NCBI GenBank assembly: GCA_024305405.1
Contig: JAKNDB010000086.1
Coordinates: 1,735,001-1,799,000 of the forward strand
Direction of reading: 5' to 3'
Source of the DNA: Dirofilaria immitis
Lineage: Eukaryota > Nematoda > Chromadorea > Rhabditida > Onchocercidae
DNA length: 64,000 bases
Notes under the pieces: model-generated
Database searches by the model: none
Told to the model about the DNA's origin: nothing
The model's input: only the letters and a program-made list of their open reading frames with translations
Shown: positions 13,201 to 28,200 of the stretch, in pieces
Layout of the letters: each line of letters begins with the position of its first letter
How positions within the stretch are numbered: the stretch's first letter is position 1
Position numbers and translations under genes: made by a program

Positions 13201-16200
13201 TAAATCGTTCATGATTCAGTTAATTTTGTTGGGTCATTTACATCAGATTTCCAAATTTTGAGTACTTGTACTATTCGTACTTTTATTCTGGAAAATATGG
13301 CCAAATTTATTATACTTTGCAACAGCATTTACTTGAGAAATTTTTTTATTAATGCGATTTATATTTCATTATTTTTTTTGTGAGTTGTATTATTTTAGGA
13401 TTGGAGGAGCAAGGAACGGGCTTGCTGAAATATGCAGTCTTGTATTTACTTTTAGATGTTATTGAAGCTGAATCACGTGCTGTCTCTAAATCAAATGCAT
13501 TTTCCAAAAATCAAGTTTTTATAAAAACTAAGGGTTCAAAAACATTTGAAATATCAGAAGAACTTGATTTACTTTGTGTGCGACATACGGGTTGCCATTT
13601 TGTTGACATCATTCTTCGAGGTGAATTTTAATTTGCTTCAAGCAAATCGTTTTTAATTGCGGCATAAAACTGTATGCAAGCAGATTCACTTAGTTTTTCG
13701 TAAAGTGTAGTGAACGGTTAATTTATTAATTATTGACTTTCTATAATATTAGCTTAAAAAGTTTTTATAATGTGATTAAAATTTAGGAAAGGATGGTTGT
13801 AGAACGATTTTTAGGGAATCACGATTAAAGTAATGAGATTAGAAGCTGATTTATGTTGAACATATTTTGTGTTCATGCATATCATTTGTAGCGAAATCCA
13901 TGAATGAAGTAGTGGAGGACGTGAAAGAACGAAAATCAACTGGCATTACAGCAGCTGTTTGTTGCCTTCCAGAAGCCTTTTGCGGAGCGAAAACTTCTCG
14001 ATCTTTTAGCATTGCAAAGTAGGACTTAGCGTTCTAAATTGTCTGAATTTTAATTGATTTTATAGGAACAGTTTATTGTTTTGATTATGTTGAAATATGG
14101 AAAATACGTTACGGCAATGGTTTGAAACTCATAATTGTTCATTCTTATTCGAACTGATCAGTTTAATAATTCATTTATCAAACTGACCAGCTTAGTAATG
14201 TGATATATGGATTAATGAAAGTCCAGTCATTCTGACATAATGTAATAGCACTAAACAGTAATCTATAATTATTGATAAATTGTATCCAAAAATTCTGCTG
14301 ATTATGTGATTAGAAAGTTGCTAAGTACCCTCCGTTAAGTCATTAAGGTCATGATTATTTAAAATTAAATTTCTAAATCTCCAGCTAATATGATTTAGTA
14401 TATTGTGAAAACAGTTTTGGTGCAATTAACAAATAACTTAAATAGTTTTGATGTAAAATACAAATTTTCAGCTATGATGAACAACCGAAATTAGGATCTG
14501 AACTGCTAGAAAAACTGATATATCAACTCTTGATAAATACGAGACAAGCAGTCGTACCAGACGGTCCTAATGATGAAATTCGAAGTTATGCCTATCAGAA
14601 AAAGTAAGATGCTTACTCCTTAGTTATTGATCGGCTGTCGTTTATTTTTCCTTTAAAAGATTGGCCACTTGCATTTCCTCCGAATCATCACAGTATCGAT
14701 TAAATGAAGAAAAAGGGAACTGTGAAGACTTGAAAATTGTCGTGATCAGACAATAAGTGGCTGTTGATTTGTATTCTTGATTTTCGTTGTTATCGTTGTT
14801 GTTTACATTTTGAGGGCTAAGGAAATTATCAAAGAAAAACTTGCAAAAGGTGAGCGGTTTTGCTATGTATTCCGCTGGGTTGATGATCTTCTGGAAGCTG
14901 ATGAGCTAGCTGCGCGTTCCTGTAACGGTGTATGTTATATTATCTTCAGTTTTATAGAATACTGATTTGGATTTTTTTGTATTATGTAAAAGAATTACTA
15001 AATCCATAAAAGTTTTCAAGTTTGTTTCCGTTTTATTTATGAGGTCTTTGTATTAAAACTGAAATGAAATGAAATGAAATGAAATTAAAGAATCCCAGGC
15101 TCGTTTGGTTTAGAATATTATTTTATGTGAACGTAATCCTCTGTTTTGTAGTTAGTTAGTAATTGGAGCTTAAGTACCTGTAAGTTAACGACACCAAGAA
15201 GTTAAAATACCGGGATAAATAAAACTAACGAATGCCATTAAATATAACAATTTATCTCTTCCTAATATTTCATTATTTATAACTGAATCGGCCATTATTA
15301 CAAATAAGACATTGAAAAATTGTTTAAAATTTCTGATCTCTTAACTGAATTACATTCCATTTTTTTTGCTGTATGTAAGTGTTATATCAGATTTCAGGAT
15401 GTAGAGTCATATCTGAAACTAATGGAAACCCATACATCATCAAATACAACATATGAAAGATACACGACTACATCACAATCAGCGTTTATTGCTTGTTGCA
15501 TATCAGAACACATGCGCTGTATGAGTGACAAAAAAACGATTAGTTTTTTTCTTCGGTAGTGAAATTTCAAAAAATAAGGGAACAGTGGATAGTATAAATT
15601 CTCAGCTTTTTCAGGTTTTTGAGATTTTTATAATTCAGTTTAGATGAATCAAGTGATGGTCTCACTTCTTCCTTATCGGTAGTTGAACCAAGATCTGGTT
15701 CACTGTTGGCTCCTAAATCGCCGTTGCTATGCATGACTGACATAGAAATGAAGGAGGGTAAACATAAAATGGCTCAGAATGAAAATGAGGATGTGGAAGT
15801 GATGAAAAACACAGCTGTTTCACAAGATATTCCTGAAGGTATATATTCGCTTTTTCATTTCTTGAACGTTACAATTTGTTGGATTCATTCATTGGATTCT
15901 TCACCAACAAGCTAAACTGTATTTTGCTATACATGGTAATATTTTGCAGTAGTTTTCCTATATGTGCATAAACGTAAGTAGTTTTTCCAGTGGCGAGTTG
16001 TGTTCTTGGCTGTGAACACTCAGAAGCAGATTTTTGAACTTTGCAATTCCAAATAACGAAATTTCCATGGAAATGGTTACTTTTTATTTAAATTTTAGAA
16101 CTAATATTCATTAAAAGAATGGTAAAATTTAAGATTTCCAACATAAATTAATTGATGATCTAATCTAATACCTCAGTACTTTTTTTTGTTTAAACAAAAA

Positions 16201-19200
16201 TCATTATAATTAATTTTTTTAAAAATTACGTTTGCAGAAATATTCATAGTATTTCATTTTCCGCTTTCAGGAACCTTGCTCTTCAGTTTCTTCAGTCTTT
16301 TCCAAATATAGAATGAAAGATACAGAAAATGGGTGCCGATGAAGTGGTCATCAAAAATATCAGTGAACAGAGAGATTTACGTGGAACATATAATGGCTAG
16401 CTTTCTAGTGCGTTATACCGTGAAAAAATTATATTATTCTAAATAATTGCTGAGTTGGGACATTTCTTCGTTATAATTGTCATTCTAATATTAAGTCATC
16501 TTCAGACATCTATGCTTTCTAAGGCATCGTTTTAATTGAACTACTAAGAATAAATACAAAATATAGTGAAGTATCTTGATACTTTACTTCCCATGTCCGG
16601 TCGGGCTAAATGTTTTTAAGCTTGAGGCTATTGAATCTTTTTTATATTTTGAGCTTATCTACCTAATATTGCCATCGCAAGGTTTCTTTGTGATACAGAA
16701 GTGGAAATAAACAATCTTCATTGACAAGATTTTAACAATTAAGAAGAATTGGAGAATTATCGCTACCAGAGATAATTTTCTTTTTTTGATACGGTTTTAT
16801 TTTACAGAGTGAATTAAGACTGGCAAGAAGTGACATTCTAATACAACCTTGTTCCTTCACATATCCTGATTATTTGACACAAAAATTAGGCTTGAACCAA
16901 CATATTCATTGCATGAATATGGATTTCCTCGCTGATATTATTACAAGGTTATTTCTACTATTCCTAGTAAGTAATTTTAATTGAATTTGGAAAAGAAGAA
17001 ATGGGCAACGTTATAAAGCAAACTTTAATGGATATTATTTTTTTCTAGAAAAGTGGATTATTGAGAATTATTTTGACAACTTTTCAGACATTCAGTTCAA
17101 AATCTGAGTAGATGGAGGACTTGTTTTTGTGTCGTCATCGACTGCCAGAAGATGAAACAATGTGTAGTCAACTTGGCGATACATTGAATGCGACCAATGC
17201 TGCTCTTGGTCGATTCGTTCAATCCATTTCACCTGGTGATTCTGATCAAACCGTTCAAGAACTTCTTACCTTTTGCATGGATTTCGAAGCTGGACTTATC
17301 TGTAAGATATTTTATAATCTAGGTTTCTTTCCGCATACAAATTTGATGCAGTGACTAATAAATAGTGCTTAAATTTTGTAAGAAACAAAGTTTGAATAAA
17401 TTATGGCAATAATTGCAGTCTTTTTTCTGGAAAGTGAACTTTGCGTTAAAATCGAAATTTGTAAATTGTTTCGTAGATTTTTTGGTTTTGAACGTATTAA
17501 TAAACCTACTGCTTTGGCGTGATTTTACAAAAAAGTCTGTTATGTTTCTAGATTCAACGGAAAAATTGCCGGCGGCTGGGAAATGCATACTTCCAGCTGA
17601 AAATATAACCGCTATTGTGAATTTTGTGGTAGTGTCAAATTCACTTTCTGAACATTTATGGGTGCTCGTGCTGCGTATCCTGGATCTCATAGTCAAAAAC
17701 GATGTGAAAATTTATAATTTGATCATTAGTTAAGATGTAAAAGGATATGTAGGAAAAATAGATTTGACATAGTTTACATGATATTTATATTCATATTTGT
17801 TTCTTCTCTTTTGCTACAAGCAAAGAATTTAGCGTGTTATTTTTCAGTTAGTACATTTTATTTTAATTTAAAAGAAATGCCACAAAACGTTGGAAATGAT
17901 GTAGTATGTAAAATTCCGGACTAGTGCTTGCGATATTAAATTTGTCTTGAATATGGACTAAATAAAATAAAAGCATTTCTATGTACAGAATGCTTTTACG
18001 ATTTAATACATACATTTTCAGTCCACGGCTCCAGCATTTCTGATTGAATCACCTCATTTTTGCAAATTCATTAGTAATTTCCTAGTGAAAAGTATTTCAA
18101 AAGTTAATCAAGCATTAACGGTAAGTTTTCGCGCGTTTTAAAGTATAAGTTTATGAATTTATGAAAAAAACTGAAAAAAAGTTTTTTAAAAACTTTCTTT
18201 GATATTTCCATAGTTTTATTTACTCATATTCACTGCACTGCAAATAACGGTTGTCTGTGCACCGTTTTCTCAAAAATAAGGATATTATTGTTCATCACAT
18301 ATTATCATTAATAGAAGTAAAAAATTAAAGAATCATATCATCCTTCTTTTAAATTTTAAACAAATTTATTCTCCGCGAAATTGTAATATGCATATTTTTA
18401 GACTGGCCCTTCAGTGATATATGCTTTCAAAAATTTTATTACACGACTTCATGGTTCGCATAATATTTCACTCCGTAGTATTCTTTGTGTCAAAATTCTC
18501 ACTGTTCTCAAGAATATTTCTTCACAACAGTATGATGTTATTTGCTAGTTACACTAAATTTAAAGAACTTATTCCTCAAAATGATCGCCATTCACTAGAT
18601 AGGATAGGGAGTTTAGTAGAAACTTCTGTAACAATTAAGTTGAGAACTTACAGTGAATTATTTAAAGTCTTGTCTCTAAATAAAAAGATATCTTCTATTA
18701 TATATAAGCATACATAAATGAGAATGAAGTTTGTGCAAATGATCAAAATGATTAAATGCTACTTCTCTCGGAACATGATGTAGATATAATATATTATTTA
18801 TAATTGCAGGGATGATTTGATTAATTTCTCATATCCAATTGATTGTTTAGTTGAATTGTTGAATATCATGACGAATTATGCATCAGATTATGCCAACGTA
18901 GCACGTAAGTTTTCTGGATGTAAATTTTATAGTGAAGATACTAAATTTATTTGAAGAATATTCGTTCAAATATATGTTTTGAGAAAAGTCGCAGATGCTC
19001 CGTAATTAGAAGCATAATTTCTATTGAGCACAATTTTTATTGTTTAAGCTTTTTGACTGAAATATCTAACGTAAACATAAATACTTCCGTAAATAGTCTT
19101 ATGAACTTTATAAAAAACTGAAATCTATTTAGAAGCAAAGACATTTACTATATTTGTCATTTTGATCCTTTTATACAAAAAAATTTGAAGCGCTTTTTGT

Positions 19201-22200
19201 GCTATATTGGCATTATTCAGAGATAATTACATATAAACATCAAAAACAAAGAGAAATTTATGTTTATAGCACAGGAACTTGCTGGATACATATCGTCATC
19301 AATTCATGCAGCACGAAATTTTATTCGCTATTACAAAACTTCGGGGTTACTCACTAGTTTCTGCTGATTCATATCTTCGACCGAATACATGCTTCCAAGT
19401 TTGTTTTTCTTTTTGAATCTGGGTGTGTATATCACTATTTTTTCAAGCATTTATGTGTAATTATTAAAATAAGCTTTTTTCATTAATTTAATTTTTCATA
19501 TTTATTAAATGCTGTTTTTGTCATATCATAAACAATTGTCAACTCTGGCTGGTTTTATCGTACAATTGCACTAAGATTTTGCTTCAATTGTTCCAAAATT
19601 GCCATTTCCTGCATGCTTTTGTTTTGTTTATTGCCAACGGCCACGTTTTTAAAGTTTTTAAAAGAAATAATAAAAATTGAAACAAAGAATAAAGAGTAAC
19701 ATAAGAGGTAAGAGAGCGGCATTTTTTAATGACTGTAGCAGAATCGATACAGAATCATTGAAATGTGTCATAGTTTTTTGTGATTGCCTAAATTTCTGTA
19801 ATTTAGGCTGCTCAAAAGATACCGATCAATGTGCAGTATGTGTGCGAAAATACTGATTTACCTAACTATCCGTATATGACGGAGCAGTGGGGACAATGCG
19901 GTCCACATTATTCACAGCTATCTGATGTAAGTTTCACTGAGAAAAGTGCTTTATGAAGGGCATATTAGAAGAGATAAATTAAAAAACATTTTTTTTTTCG
20001 CATAATCCACTATTATTTCGAAATGTGCATATTTATTCCGAAAAGAAGCACACACTAATATTTTTCGATATTTATTTCATTTTTTTGTTCGTAGCAGTTT
20101 GTCGATCCAAAGCGATCGCTTACAATACCTGATGATTCATTAAACTGTCTTTCATTACTTCCTCGCTGGCAAAATCAGTCAAATATGTTTCGTCAAATAA
20201 TGCTAAATCAGGTAATCAAAACTTATTTCGGTATTTTAATTTTACATATAAGCCTGAAATTATCGAATAAAGTGATTCGAAGATCTAATCGAAGTATTAC
20301 TAACCAGCTTTCATTTTTAATACTTGAGATGCTGGTGTATGCGTTGTTTATACCACTTAGTTTTCAAAAAATGACTTGGCAGGAAAATGAAATAATTCAA
20401 AAATGAAATTTTGAATTACTTTTTATCTACTATGGAAATTAGTAAAGCAAGAAAAGAGATAGGTAAAGGCAAGTCATTATGATAAAATAAGGTATTTTAT
20501 TTGATGAACATTTCATGGCTATCATTATATCGATGAATCATTTTGATAGTTTTGCAGGTTGCTTGTTACTTAAATTGTTCAAGCGAAGTATCAGATCATT
20601 TATTGAGCAACTTTCCAGTTGCAATCGAAGAACTGTTTGAAATTGTGGCAGCATGCGAAAGTGCGGTTCCGGATGTAACTTTAATTTCTCTGGAGGAGTA
20701 AGTATCTTGTTTAATTATTCTTATTTATTTGGTTTCGAAATTAGATTGATCTTTGATAAAATTTTGATTAACACTACTCGAAAAAGCTGTCCAATGAATT
20801 ATTTTAATCCCTACGGTATTTTGTATAGTTGAAAGAAGATTGTTATAAGTAATTGATTCGACTTATTGTTTGTGAATTGAGCAGTCTTAATTAAATCAAT
20901 GCCGTAGTCTCTCGAGATGAAATTATCGAAATGAAAAGTTGTGATAGTAGAAAATTATTTCAGTTGGAATCAAGTAACTTTGGGTGACCAGGCTTTGTCC
21001 ATATTATTGCAAATATCACGACGAGTATCCCGTGAAACAAAGCGTTTATTCGAAATAGCTGTACAAGTAATAAAACGCTGTTCTGCTTCGTCTAGGTATG
21101 CACTGTCGAAGCCGCTCACATTTGCATTTGTACAAATGCTAGGCATTAAGCATAACCAGATTTATTTCGCTCAACTCGGTCAGTTTTTTTGGATTTTAAA
21201 TTCATGTTGTTTTTCAATCTGCATTAACAGAGATTTTGATTCCCTCTTCCAAACTAGTAATATTTGTCTTTATTTATCAATTTTAGCGTAAATTAGCTTA
21301 TATGCCTCTGCATGTATTTCGAACACTTTTGTTATAATATTAATGATAAACTTATTTCACTTCTGAATTCGTTTTCTTCCATTCTTTTATCAACTTGATT
21401 TTCATGGTTACTATTTCAATATTCATAATATATTATTGTAAACTTTATCATGAATTTTCTATTTCGTGAACTTTCTTTCACAAATAAAGAGAATAAATTT
21501 GTTCCGCTGACACATTTATTTCGATTCAGTAAATTTTTCCTTTATTGAAAATGGACTACTCGCCGAAATATTAATACCATCCATAAGAAAGAGGCTTTAC
21601 AAATTAGTTAAATTTGATTTTTTTGTATATAAGAATATAATCTTGTATATATAAGAAAATAATTGTATATAAGAATAAATCCTAACAACATTTATAGTAA
21701 GATTGATTCAACAGAATTATAAATATTCAATTCATACTTTCGTCGGATTAAAAAAATTTCTCCGACGACTAAATAGCTATTTGAAATTCTTTAGGAGGAT
21801 ACTTAATTGTGGCGCGTGAATTGGAACGGTCCATACTGGCTTCAACAAATGACTGGACAGCTCCAATTTCTGCACCATTTATGCAACAGCTTGCTTCACT
21901 TTCTGCCCAGGTGGCTGGTAGTAATGATTATGGGTGGCGAACATCGAAGTTACAAACCGATGTACGAGATGATGGATTGTATAATTACGCACCATTTTGT
22001 AAGTTTTTTTAACTTACCTGGCTGTAAGGCTGTAAGGTGTCAAATTATGAAAACAATAAAGAGAAATAGGGGACAGCTGTAAAATTTTGTAAGATTAATT
22101 CAAGGATCCAGTTCATTACTTTCTTGACTTTTCAGAAAATTTATAGGAATGCTATACTTTTGCAGCCAGTGTCAGTTTCAGTTTTTAGTGATTTGAAACT

Positions 22201-25200
22201 TATTTTCAGTTAGGTCTGACTTGAACTAAACAAGATTTTCCCTAAACTACTTTTAAACTAATTTCTTGATTTCTAGGTACGATAAGTTCTGAGCAAACAC
22301 CAAACGTTAGTGGACAATTGTTGTCACTGATTTCGGTTGCTGCACCACGTCGTACTCGATCCGCTAACTGGAGTTATCATTTTAATGAGGATAGCGGAGA
22401 GTGGTTTGATATTATCCTTAATCTTCCATATCACATAAATTTGCATGAAATACAAATCCGACCACATGTTCCTGCTTTAAGCAGTAAGTTTACTTTATTC
22501 TTCTTGCCAAATTTTATCAAAATTTCAGGCGTTGCATCTCTAAGTTTTTATTGCTTTTTCATCATTTTAGAACTTTTCCTATAATTTTTTGATTTAAATC
22601 CCTCCAGTCTTTGGTTTTTTAGCAGCTCCGGCAGCTGTTCAAGTTGAACTGTGTTCGGAAGCATCCCTTACTCAGTGGTACAGTCTTGGCACTCCATTTA
22701 GCACAATTGGATACAGCAAGATTCGCATTTCAACAGATTCATATAAACTTCCTGTTATTGCCGTATGTGTAGAAATATTTTTCACTATTGTAATTTTTTA
22801 ATTTGTTTCATAAGAAATTTGGTTCTCTTTTTTTTTTCAATTTTTCGATGTATTTTTCAGGTACGGCTGTATTTCAAAAACCACCAGATTCGACAAACTT
22901 ATCGCTCTCGCAAATACTATTATTGGGGATAAACTTCACTGCCTCATTATCATATACATGTCCAAAAATACAGATTTGTGAGCATTATTCATGAAATAAT
23001 AGTCAAATGACGAAATTCTTTATTTCCCAAATTTAAAATTTGCTTTTTGACCAAATTAATTGAATTATTGTTTATTTAATGTTTCTTAGCATTATACAAT
23101 TTAAGATCTACTCCCGATTTAGAATAGGTACTCATAACCCCTTTGCAAACTCTACAGTTATTCGTTAACCTAAATCACTATTTATTGTAACTGCATAAAA
23201 TATTAACACTTAACTAAGCCAAATCTAGGGAAATGCGAAACGCATCATTTTGTTTTACCAGTATCAAGCTTCCTTATTATTGGTCCAAGTTTCCTTACCT
23301 TCATCTATCAATATTGATTTCTTAGTTTACCTAAAGCTTTAAAATGTTTTCTATTGCATTAACATAAATACTTTCAAGTATTGTCATATCCGATATAACA
23401 ATGAATACAGTATCATTAGATATTTTTAATTGACTAAAGGAAATATTAGTAATCAAAACTAAAATTATAGCGTGCAGTGGCTCTCCATTATGGTACAACT
23501 ATGTAATCTTGAGAAATATTGTGTTTGGCAGTATGCTCCGGAACTTCCACGTGCTCTTATAGCGCTCTTCTTGGGTCGACCGCTGTCCAATCTTGTTTAC
23601 CATCGTATTTCCGAACTCTTTTGTCAGATCGATCACGAACGGGCAAAACCGTATTCCATCGTTGAATTGATTTTTCAATATATAGGTTTCAGTATTCCAG
23701 ATCATATTTTTAATCTTTAGAATTAAAACATTTCTGTTTTAAAGAGTTTAATTTGTTTATACTTTACTAAATATTTAAACGTAATCGAGCATTTTTGATT
23801 GCAGAGCAAGGCAGTACTGTTACGAGCGAATCCTTGGAATGGCTTCCGAATTTACTCTTTACTTTATGTGCACATAAATCATCATTACTGGGAGTTAGCC
23901 CTGCCAGATTACAAAAAGACCATCAATTTTGTATCAGAAAGCAATGTCAATTGTTGTTTGGTATTACTTGTCTAATCACTTCACGGAATTATAAGGAACC
24001 ACTTCAAGTTTGTTTCACTCTTTTTTTGACCTATACCATCTTACTGTAGATTTATATTTCATTACAACATCAATTATTTAATAATGAATTTTTATGATTG
24101 CTTCGATATGCATCAATAAGATGAATCTAAAAGCTAAATGTAATTCATGGAAGTATAGGTATAAATAACAGTGCAAAATAAAGGCATAAAAAAATTACGA
24201 ATAGAAGCATGAATGACTTCATACATAGAGTTAATTTGGTTTCTGGCGTATAATAAAAAGTATAACAGAAACACTAGGCCGAGATTCACATATTCACAGT
24301 GAGCTTGGTAGCAGAAATTGAATTTGATAAGTTTTGGAAAAAGTTAAATTGATTAACCGAATCTAATTAAGTTCATAAATTCGCACGAGCATTTCTGTTT
24401 TACTTTTAATGTTTTTCTTTTTACCTCAAATGCCATTCTTGTTGGATTCATTTTTCCTGTCAGTAGGCCTGCATACACAATGTGTCTCCTAGCTTTAACT
24501 ATATACTAACTTTCTATTTTATCCATTGAATCATCTCTCTAATAATTCCTATCCATTCATCAAAAAATGCTAATCAGATCGAGGTTGCACATTTGCAATA
24601 TAATAACCTAATTCTATATTTTTCGTTATAATATCTATTACGCAAATTGAATGTACAGTAATACAATAAACTGCTTCAAATACTATGATAATGCAATAAA
24701 GTGGACAGAACATTACAGTGGCGAAGTTGTATAAGGATAGTAAGTGTGAGTAATAACTGTGAATATGTATCAAGAATTCTAACAAAAATTGAAATAGAAG
24801 CACATTTATCTGACTCAGTGTCTACCAGTAGTTTGAAATTTTTCATTCAGTGCTACACCTGTAAATGATAAATATCTCATAAACATTGTTCTATATGAAT
24901 ACTTTTATATTTCAATTTCTAACAAGCTACATTTCTGAAAGTATAAAAAATTTTGCATTTTGTTTTGCACTGCGCATTTTGTAATTTCAGTGAATAGCGT
25001 CAAACGAAAGTATACTTTTTTAGATTTCATTTTGAACGTTAATAACTTTTGTTTTGATTTTCGTTTTTGGTTATGCATTCGGCAAAAGATAAAAACTTCA
25101 TATGAGATATAATCCAGGTCAAAAAGATCTCTTCTCGACGACATAATCAGCAAATTCCAGAATCAATAATTCTAATATCTTAAATGCAGAAAATTAACTA

Positions 25201-28200
25201 TTAAGATCTATTACTTTTATTTTTATTACTTTTATAAAAATATTTTAGGATGTAGCTGCTGTTTTGATTTGGACGGCTTCATGTATTATATGGCATAATA
25301 TCAATGTGGAAGAACGACATCTCGAAACGTTAGCCTTGTGCATGGATTTGACGCCACAGCTACTTCCGTTCGTTTATTAAAGATTCTGAATTTATCTTTT
25401 ATTTTACAAGTTTATTTAATAAATAGAATCAACATTGAAAAATACTACCGTATATTTAGTGCCGTCCCTCTAAAATGATGGAGTTTGATGATTTCATATT
25501 TTTACATAGATTTATTTGTGTAAATAAATCTCAAGCGAAAGAATTACTAATTGATAAGCCAAATTCTTATAATCCCAAGGTCAAGATGGGTGCAACGCGG
25601 AGGTCCTTGAACTTTGAGATCTATGAAATATTTTTTAAGACTTCTATGTAAAATGGCAATGGATGTAAGTGAGCAATGCAATGATACATTAGCGAAATCA
25701 GTATCATGGCTGTTATGCTCGTTGATGCGTGGTGCACCACATCTTCTACATAATGCATTGAAAGAAATCGGATTATTAGATATAAACGATAAGCGTTGGT
25801 TTTTTTTCTTTTTGTAAAGTTATTATTTGTTTTAAAATACATTATTATACGTAGAGATTAGAGGTTACAACACAATTTCCTCAACCAAGATTGAATGATT
25901 AAAATATATCTGTTTGGATCATGCAATGAGTGAGATGTCAGTTATTTTATAAAGAAGATAAAAGCCTGTTTTGTGATTGATTGTAAATGGAGAAGTAGAC
26001 TTTATATTGGTCTGACTTAGGAAACGATAATTATGATGTCTGAAATTCAAATCTACGCATAGACTTACATTTGATGGAGTACGACGTCATGAAGAACAGT
26101 TTGTAGTTGTTATCAAATTCTCCGTTATTATGATTATAACGTTAAACATATAATTAGTTAAATTACAGCAAAAAGGGAGGGTATCACTCAGAATGCATTT
26201 ACCGTTGTGCAACGAATGTGTCAGTCAAGAACAAGCATATTACAGCTTCATTCTTTCGGTCTTTTGCAGTACTGGGTTGAATTGATTATTGCTTATTGCG
26301 AAGGTTCACTTCTTTCTTTCAAAATCAATTTATCTAGTCTTTCTTAGGATAGCTGGTAAATTGGATTGTTTATTCCTAGATACTATACATCGTTTAATTA
26401 AGATTTCTCGTGAAATTTAGATGATTAATGGGCTATTTAATGCAATCATTCGTAACAGTTTATTAATATATTAAATTTCAGAAACTAATATGGAACATAT
26501 ATCATTGTTAGTCAGCATAGTTCGTTGCTTGGCATCTCTATGTTGCATTGAGGATGTCGTCAAATTTTTGGATTTCATAGGTGGTTCACGTCTTTTTAAC
26601 TCTCTTATAAAATGTGTTGTTCGCTGCGCTGCATCACCTGGCGATGTGACTCATTTATCTGGTAAACAAAGCATCAAATTAGAGGACGCTACAATCAGTT
26701 TGCTTTCACAGTATGTTACTCTTAGGAATTTATAAAAATATAATTTTAGCACTCTGGAAAGAACTGAGTTAAGAAAAAAATCGTTAAAATGGGAGCCTTG
26801 AAGACCAACAAAATAAATGCCAACATTATCGTAATATGAATGCAATGAATAAAAATCATGTCTTAATCATTTATCTTGAAAGTTCTCAAACTGTTTGAAA
26901 CTGTTTCATTTTCGAAATTTAAAGAGATGCATGTTTCAGATGTGTTACTGTTGGTGGTTCACATCGTCAACGCATAGCTCACGTTTTATGTTCCTTGTTA
27001 AAAAGTGCAGGCAACTTCAGTGGTGCAATTCAACAGATGGTACTGAAGTGTATTTTCGATGATGAAATGATTCCTGTGAAAGCAGTCGATGAGGACACTT
27101 CAATTTGTTTTCTGTCGTTTGATATTCCAAGTTTCTTTCGCAACTTTTTCTCTTTTCTATTTATAAAATGACTAAGTGATGAAGCAAAACACCTGAAGAA
27201 TTTACTCTGTTGCAGATCGTATTTTGCATCCATTTTTTGGCTGTACACGAAGAGAACATTTCTTAAAAGTATCTCTGTATACTTCGTTAGATGAAATTTC
27301 CGCGTTATGTCAACATAAAAATACAAATGACTTTCGACAGCTAGCAAAAATAGCTGTAAGTACTATGTTTTTCTTAAATTGATTTACCCAGTGGGTCGCA
27401 GAGGCAAATTCTTGCGAGAACATTAATGCATAAAACTAAAGTTGATATTATTATATTTTTATATACAACTCTTGAGTGATTTAGAGAGAAATACTTAGCG
27501 AATAAAATTTTTTCCATTTTCTTGAATATCAATTCATTTACTTCAGAAAGTCTCGTACAAATACGGATTCATGCTGGATTTATTACTAATTAATAGCTGA
27601 TTTAGCATGTGGAACTTTTTTACTATTTCTTTTGTTTTCTAGAGATGTAGAAGCTGAGTCATCAAACGAATTCATGTTTTTCAGGCACCCATGGATGAGT
27701 TTCATCGCTTCTTATCTGTTGTTAACAATCGAGGTATTGTTTTTAAAGAATTTGATAAATGAGTTGGAATCTATTGTTTATCGAATGAATGGAAGATTTT
27801 TCATTCAGATCTGACAGCAGCTTTTCCATCAATCATCTCTTCCCGTTTATTGGTTCGAAATTACGATGGTTTAATTGAAATGATGGGTGATTGGAAGATT
27901 GGACAGCTACTGGGAGATTTATTTATATCCGGACGTTTAACTTCGTCGGCCTGGTAGGTTCTTACTTTATTATAATTTTTAATTTTCCATAGCGATGTGT
28001 AGTAAACAAATATTTCTTTTGCTGAAATATTCTTAAACGAGAATATGCATGGTCTTCACTTAATTGCGTCTTCAAATAATTCTGCGTAATGAAGCATGTA
28101 GCAAATGACCAGACATATAAGTGATGATTACATGATTATCGATATTAATTTAATGCATTTTGCAATTTGAGTTTAAGAAGAAATGTATTTATCGTTAATT

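Noticed and set aside
18421..18717. 98-codon open frame in BIRC6 starting at 18421
   Set aside because: Its first part overlaps, out of frame, the conserved BIRC6 exon that begins at 18402; it is mostly a shadow.
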